NCBI RefSeq assembly: GCF_003634585.1
Contig: NZ_RBLG01000003.1
Coordinates: 124,001-188,000, forward strand
Direction of reading: 5' to 3'
DNA from: Gillisia mitskevichiae
GTDB taxonomy: Bacteria; Bacteroidota; Bacteroidia; Flavobacteriales; Flavobacteriaceae
Length of the DNA: 64,000 bases
Below are positions 62,764-64,000 of the stretch, one piece after another; position 1 is the stretch's first letter, and each line of letters begins with the position of its first letter. Both the position numbers and the translations under genes were made by a program. The notes below the pieces were generated by a model. The model saw only the letters and a list, made by a program, of their open reading frames with translations. It had not been told where the DNA came from and searched no databases.

Positions 62764-63774
62764 ATGACAATATTAAAGTTATGGTTTACAGATTTTGATG
62801 AGCTTTTTGATCCTCAGGATAATTTCATTTATAATTTACTTTGTACTCATTATACTATCAAACTATCTTCAAAGGATCCAGATTATTTGATTTACTCTTG
62901 TTATGGAAATGATTTCTTAAAATATAACTGTATTCGAATATTTATAACAGGAGAAAATTTAGTTCCGGACTTTAATCTTTGTGATTATGGAATTGGATTT
63001 AATCATCTACAATTTGGTGATAGATACCTAAGATATCCAAATTTCGCTTTTTATGAGGATCAATTCAAAGAACTTCTTACTCCAAAGAATTTTGATGAGA
63101 CCATATTATTAAAAAAAGAATACTTCTGTAATTTCATTTACGCAAATTCACTTTCTGATCCTGCCAGAGATACATTTTTCCAGTTACTAAATAAGTATAA
63201 ATTAGTGTCCTCTCCTGGAAAACACTTAAATAATATATCATTGAACGTAGGAGAGCGATTTGCTGAAGATTGGATGTATACCAAAATAGATTTTCAATCT
63301 AAATGCAAATTCAGCATTGCTTTTGAAAACACTTCTTCATGTGGATACACTACAGAGAAGATCCTTCACGCATTTATTTCTAGTACCATTCCTATCTATT
63401 GGGGAAATCCGGATGTAGCAAAAGATTTTAACCCAAAAGCATTTATTAATTGCCATAATTATCAGAGCTTTGAGCAAGTTGTAGAAGAAATTAAAAGGAT
63501 TGATTCTAACCATCATGAATACATCCAAATGCTTAACGAATCGCCTTTCATAAATCACGTTATTCCAAAAGATTTAAGCAAGGAAACATTACTTCAGTTT
63601 CTTCAGAACATTTTTGAAAAAGAAAATACTAAGCGACGATCAGAATATGGTACCCAATACAAATATGAAAGTAATATGAAAGCTGCTATTACTTCAAGGG
63701 AAAGAATTATGAGAATTTCTAAATTTGTAAATCCCCTAAAATTTCTTATAAAAAAAAAAGAAAATAATAGTTGA
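62764..63774 (+). CDS. GT10-family fucosyltransferase-like glycosyltransferase
   Basis: A 336-residue protein with the GT10 signature: KFSIAFENTSSCGYTTEKI followed by FISSTIPIYWGNPDVAKDFNPKAFIN. The N-terminal half (acceptor domain) is less conserved. GT10 enzymes transfer L-fucose from GDP-fucose in alpha-1,3 or alpha-1,4 linkage, and are normally cytosolic in bacteria. No GDP-fucose genes (gmd, fcl/wcaG) are in the window, so the donor must come from elsewhere or be a different 6-deoxyhexose. It is alone on the plus strand, 3 bp from the convergent stop of the epimerase. Confidence 0.85.
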   Translation: MTILKLWFTDFDELFDPQDNFIYNLLCTHYTIKLSSKDPDYLIYSCYGNDFLKYNCIRIFITGENLVPDFNLCDYGIGFNHLQFGDRYLRYPNFAFYEDQFKELLTPKNFDETILLKKEYFCNFIYANSLSDPARDTFFQLLNKYKLVSSPGKHLNNISLNVGERFAEDWMYTKIDFQSKCKFSIAFENTSSCGYTTEKILHAFISSTIPIYWGNPDVAKDFNPKAFINCHNYQSFEQVVEEIKRIDSNHHEYIQMLNESPFINHVIPKDLSKETLLQFLQNIFEKENTKRRSEYGTQYKYESNMKAAITSRERIMRISKFVNPLKFLIKKKENNS

Positions 63775-63777
63775 ATC

Positions 63778-64000
63778 CTAAAGCTTTTCATAATAAGCCT
63801 TATACCAATCTATATATTTCCCAACGCCTTTTTCGATGCTAGTATTTGGTTTATAGCCAAAATCTTTTTTTAGATCACTTACATCTGCCCAAGTTCTCTC
63901 TACATCTCCAGCTTGCATAGGTAGCATTTCTTTTTGGGCCTCTAACCCAAGTTGCTTTTCTATCTCATCGATAAAATCTAGAATTTTCACAGGTTTACTA
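63778..64000 (-). CDS. UDP-glucuronate 4-epimerase copy 2 (3' end only)
   Basis: About 73 residues of the C-terminus are visible, from KPVKILDFIDEIEKQLG to the stop. They match the end of the 47349-48359 epimerase closely (MLPMQAGDV, RTWADV, LKKDFGY, VGKYIDWYK). The gene continues past the right edge. It appears to be the second copy belonging to the second rmlAB set. Confidence 0.85.
   Translation of the reverse strand, partial: SKPVKILDFIDEIEKQLGLEAQKEMLPMQAGDVERTWADVSDLKKDFGYKPNTSIEKGVGKYIDWYKAYYEKL

Overview
The window is a surface-polysaccharide (capsule/exopolysaccharide) biosynthesis region of a low-GC member of the Bacteroidota, most likely a marine Flavobacteriaceae of the Gramella/Zunongwangia type. 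The lineage call is inference. It rests on the AT-rich composition, TAnnTTTG-type -7 boxes upstream of several genes, weak Shine-Dalgarno sequences, the Wzi/CpsB/Wzc/Wza set, and a GxxExxY gene. Almost everything reads on the minus strand, in long runs of overlapping or tightly spaced genes.

Layout, left to right. 1-3905: a partial, very long cytosolic multi-PAS histidine kinase that runs off the left edge. 4067-9398: the export machinery, namely Wzi-family outer-membrane protein, CpsB/YwqE-type phosphatase (plus strand), Wzc-type tyrosine kinase/copolymerase and Wza-type lipoprotein. 9449-15119: an initiation module resembling the Campylobacter pgl set (4,6-dehydratase, aminotransferase, acetyltransferase, phosphoglycosyl transferase, GT4), predicted to place di-N-acetylbacillosamine or a related sugar on undecaprenyl phosphate. 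15274-31126: a variable region with two paralogous polymerase-like membrane proteins, a lipoprotein built of three repeats, an inserted plus-strand pair, and two similar sets of GT4, polysaccharide deacetylase and GNAT genes. 31277-40322: a nine-gene overlapping operon holding a GDP-type legionaminic acid pathway (LegB, LegC, LegH, LegI, LegG, PtmE-like, LegF) with a flippase and a candidate nonulosonate transferase. 40383-47339: an Arn/Gtr-like cassette (GT-C protein, WecE-type transaminase, formyltransferase, ArnC-like GT2, small ArnE/F-like transporter, RmlA, RmlB), predicted to attach a formylated 4-amino-4,6-dideoxyhexose. 47349-52075: four enzymes for UDP-uronic acids (GalA and GalNAcA routes). 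52300-52925: a decayed rmlA pseudogene. 52974-55346: an SGNH/MBOAT O-acyltransferase pair. 55555-64000: a second rmlA-rmlB-GT-C-transaminase set with its own flippase, a GT10 fucosyltransferase on the plus strand, and a second copy of the uronate epimerase cut by the right edge.

Taken together the genes supply precursors for a complex acidic glycan or two glycans: bacillosamine-type sugar, legionaminic acid, Fuc4N and/or Qui4N derivatives, GalA, GalNAcA, probably fucose, and O-acetyl groups. Two flippases and two polymerase-like proteins suggest two fused loci or a mosaic. The strongest evidence for rearrangement is internal. rmlA and rmlB are 6 bp apart in one cassette but 455 bp apart in the other, where a GxxExxY gene sits between perfect 17-bp inverted repeats. 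No tRNA, rRNA, CRISPR array or complete insertion sequence was seen.
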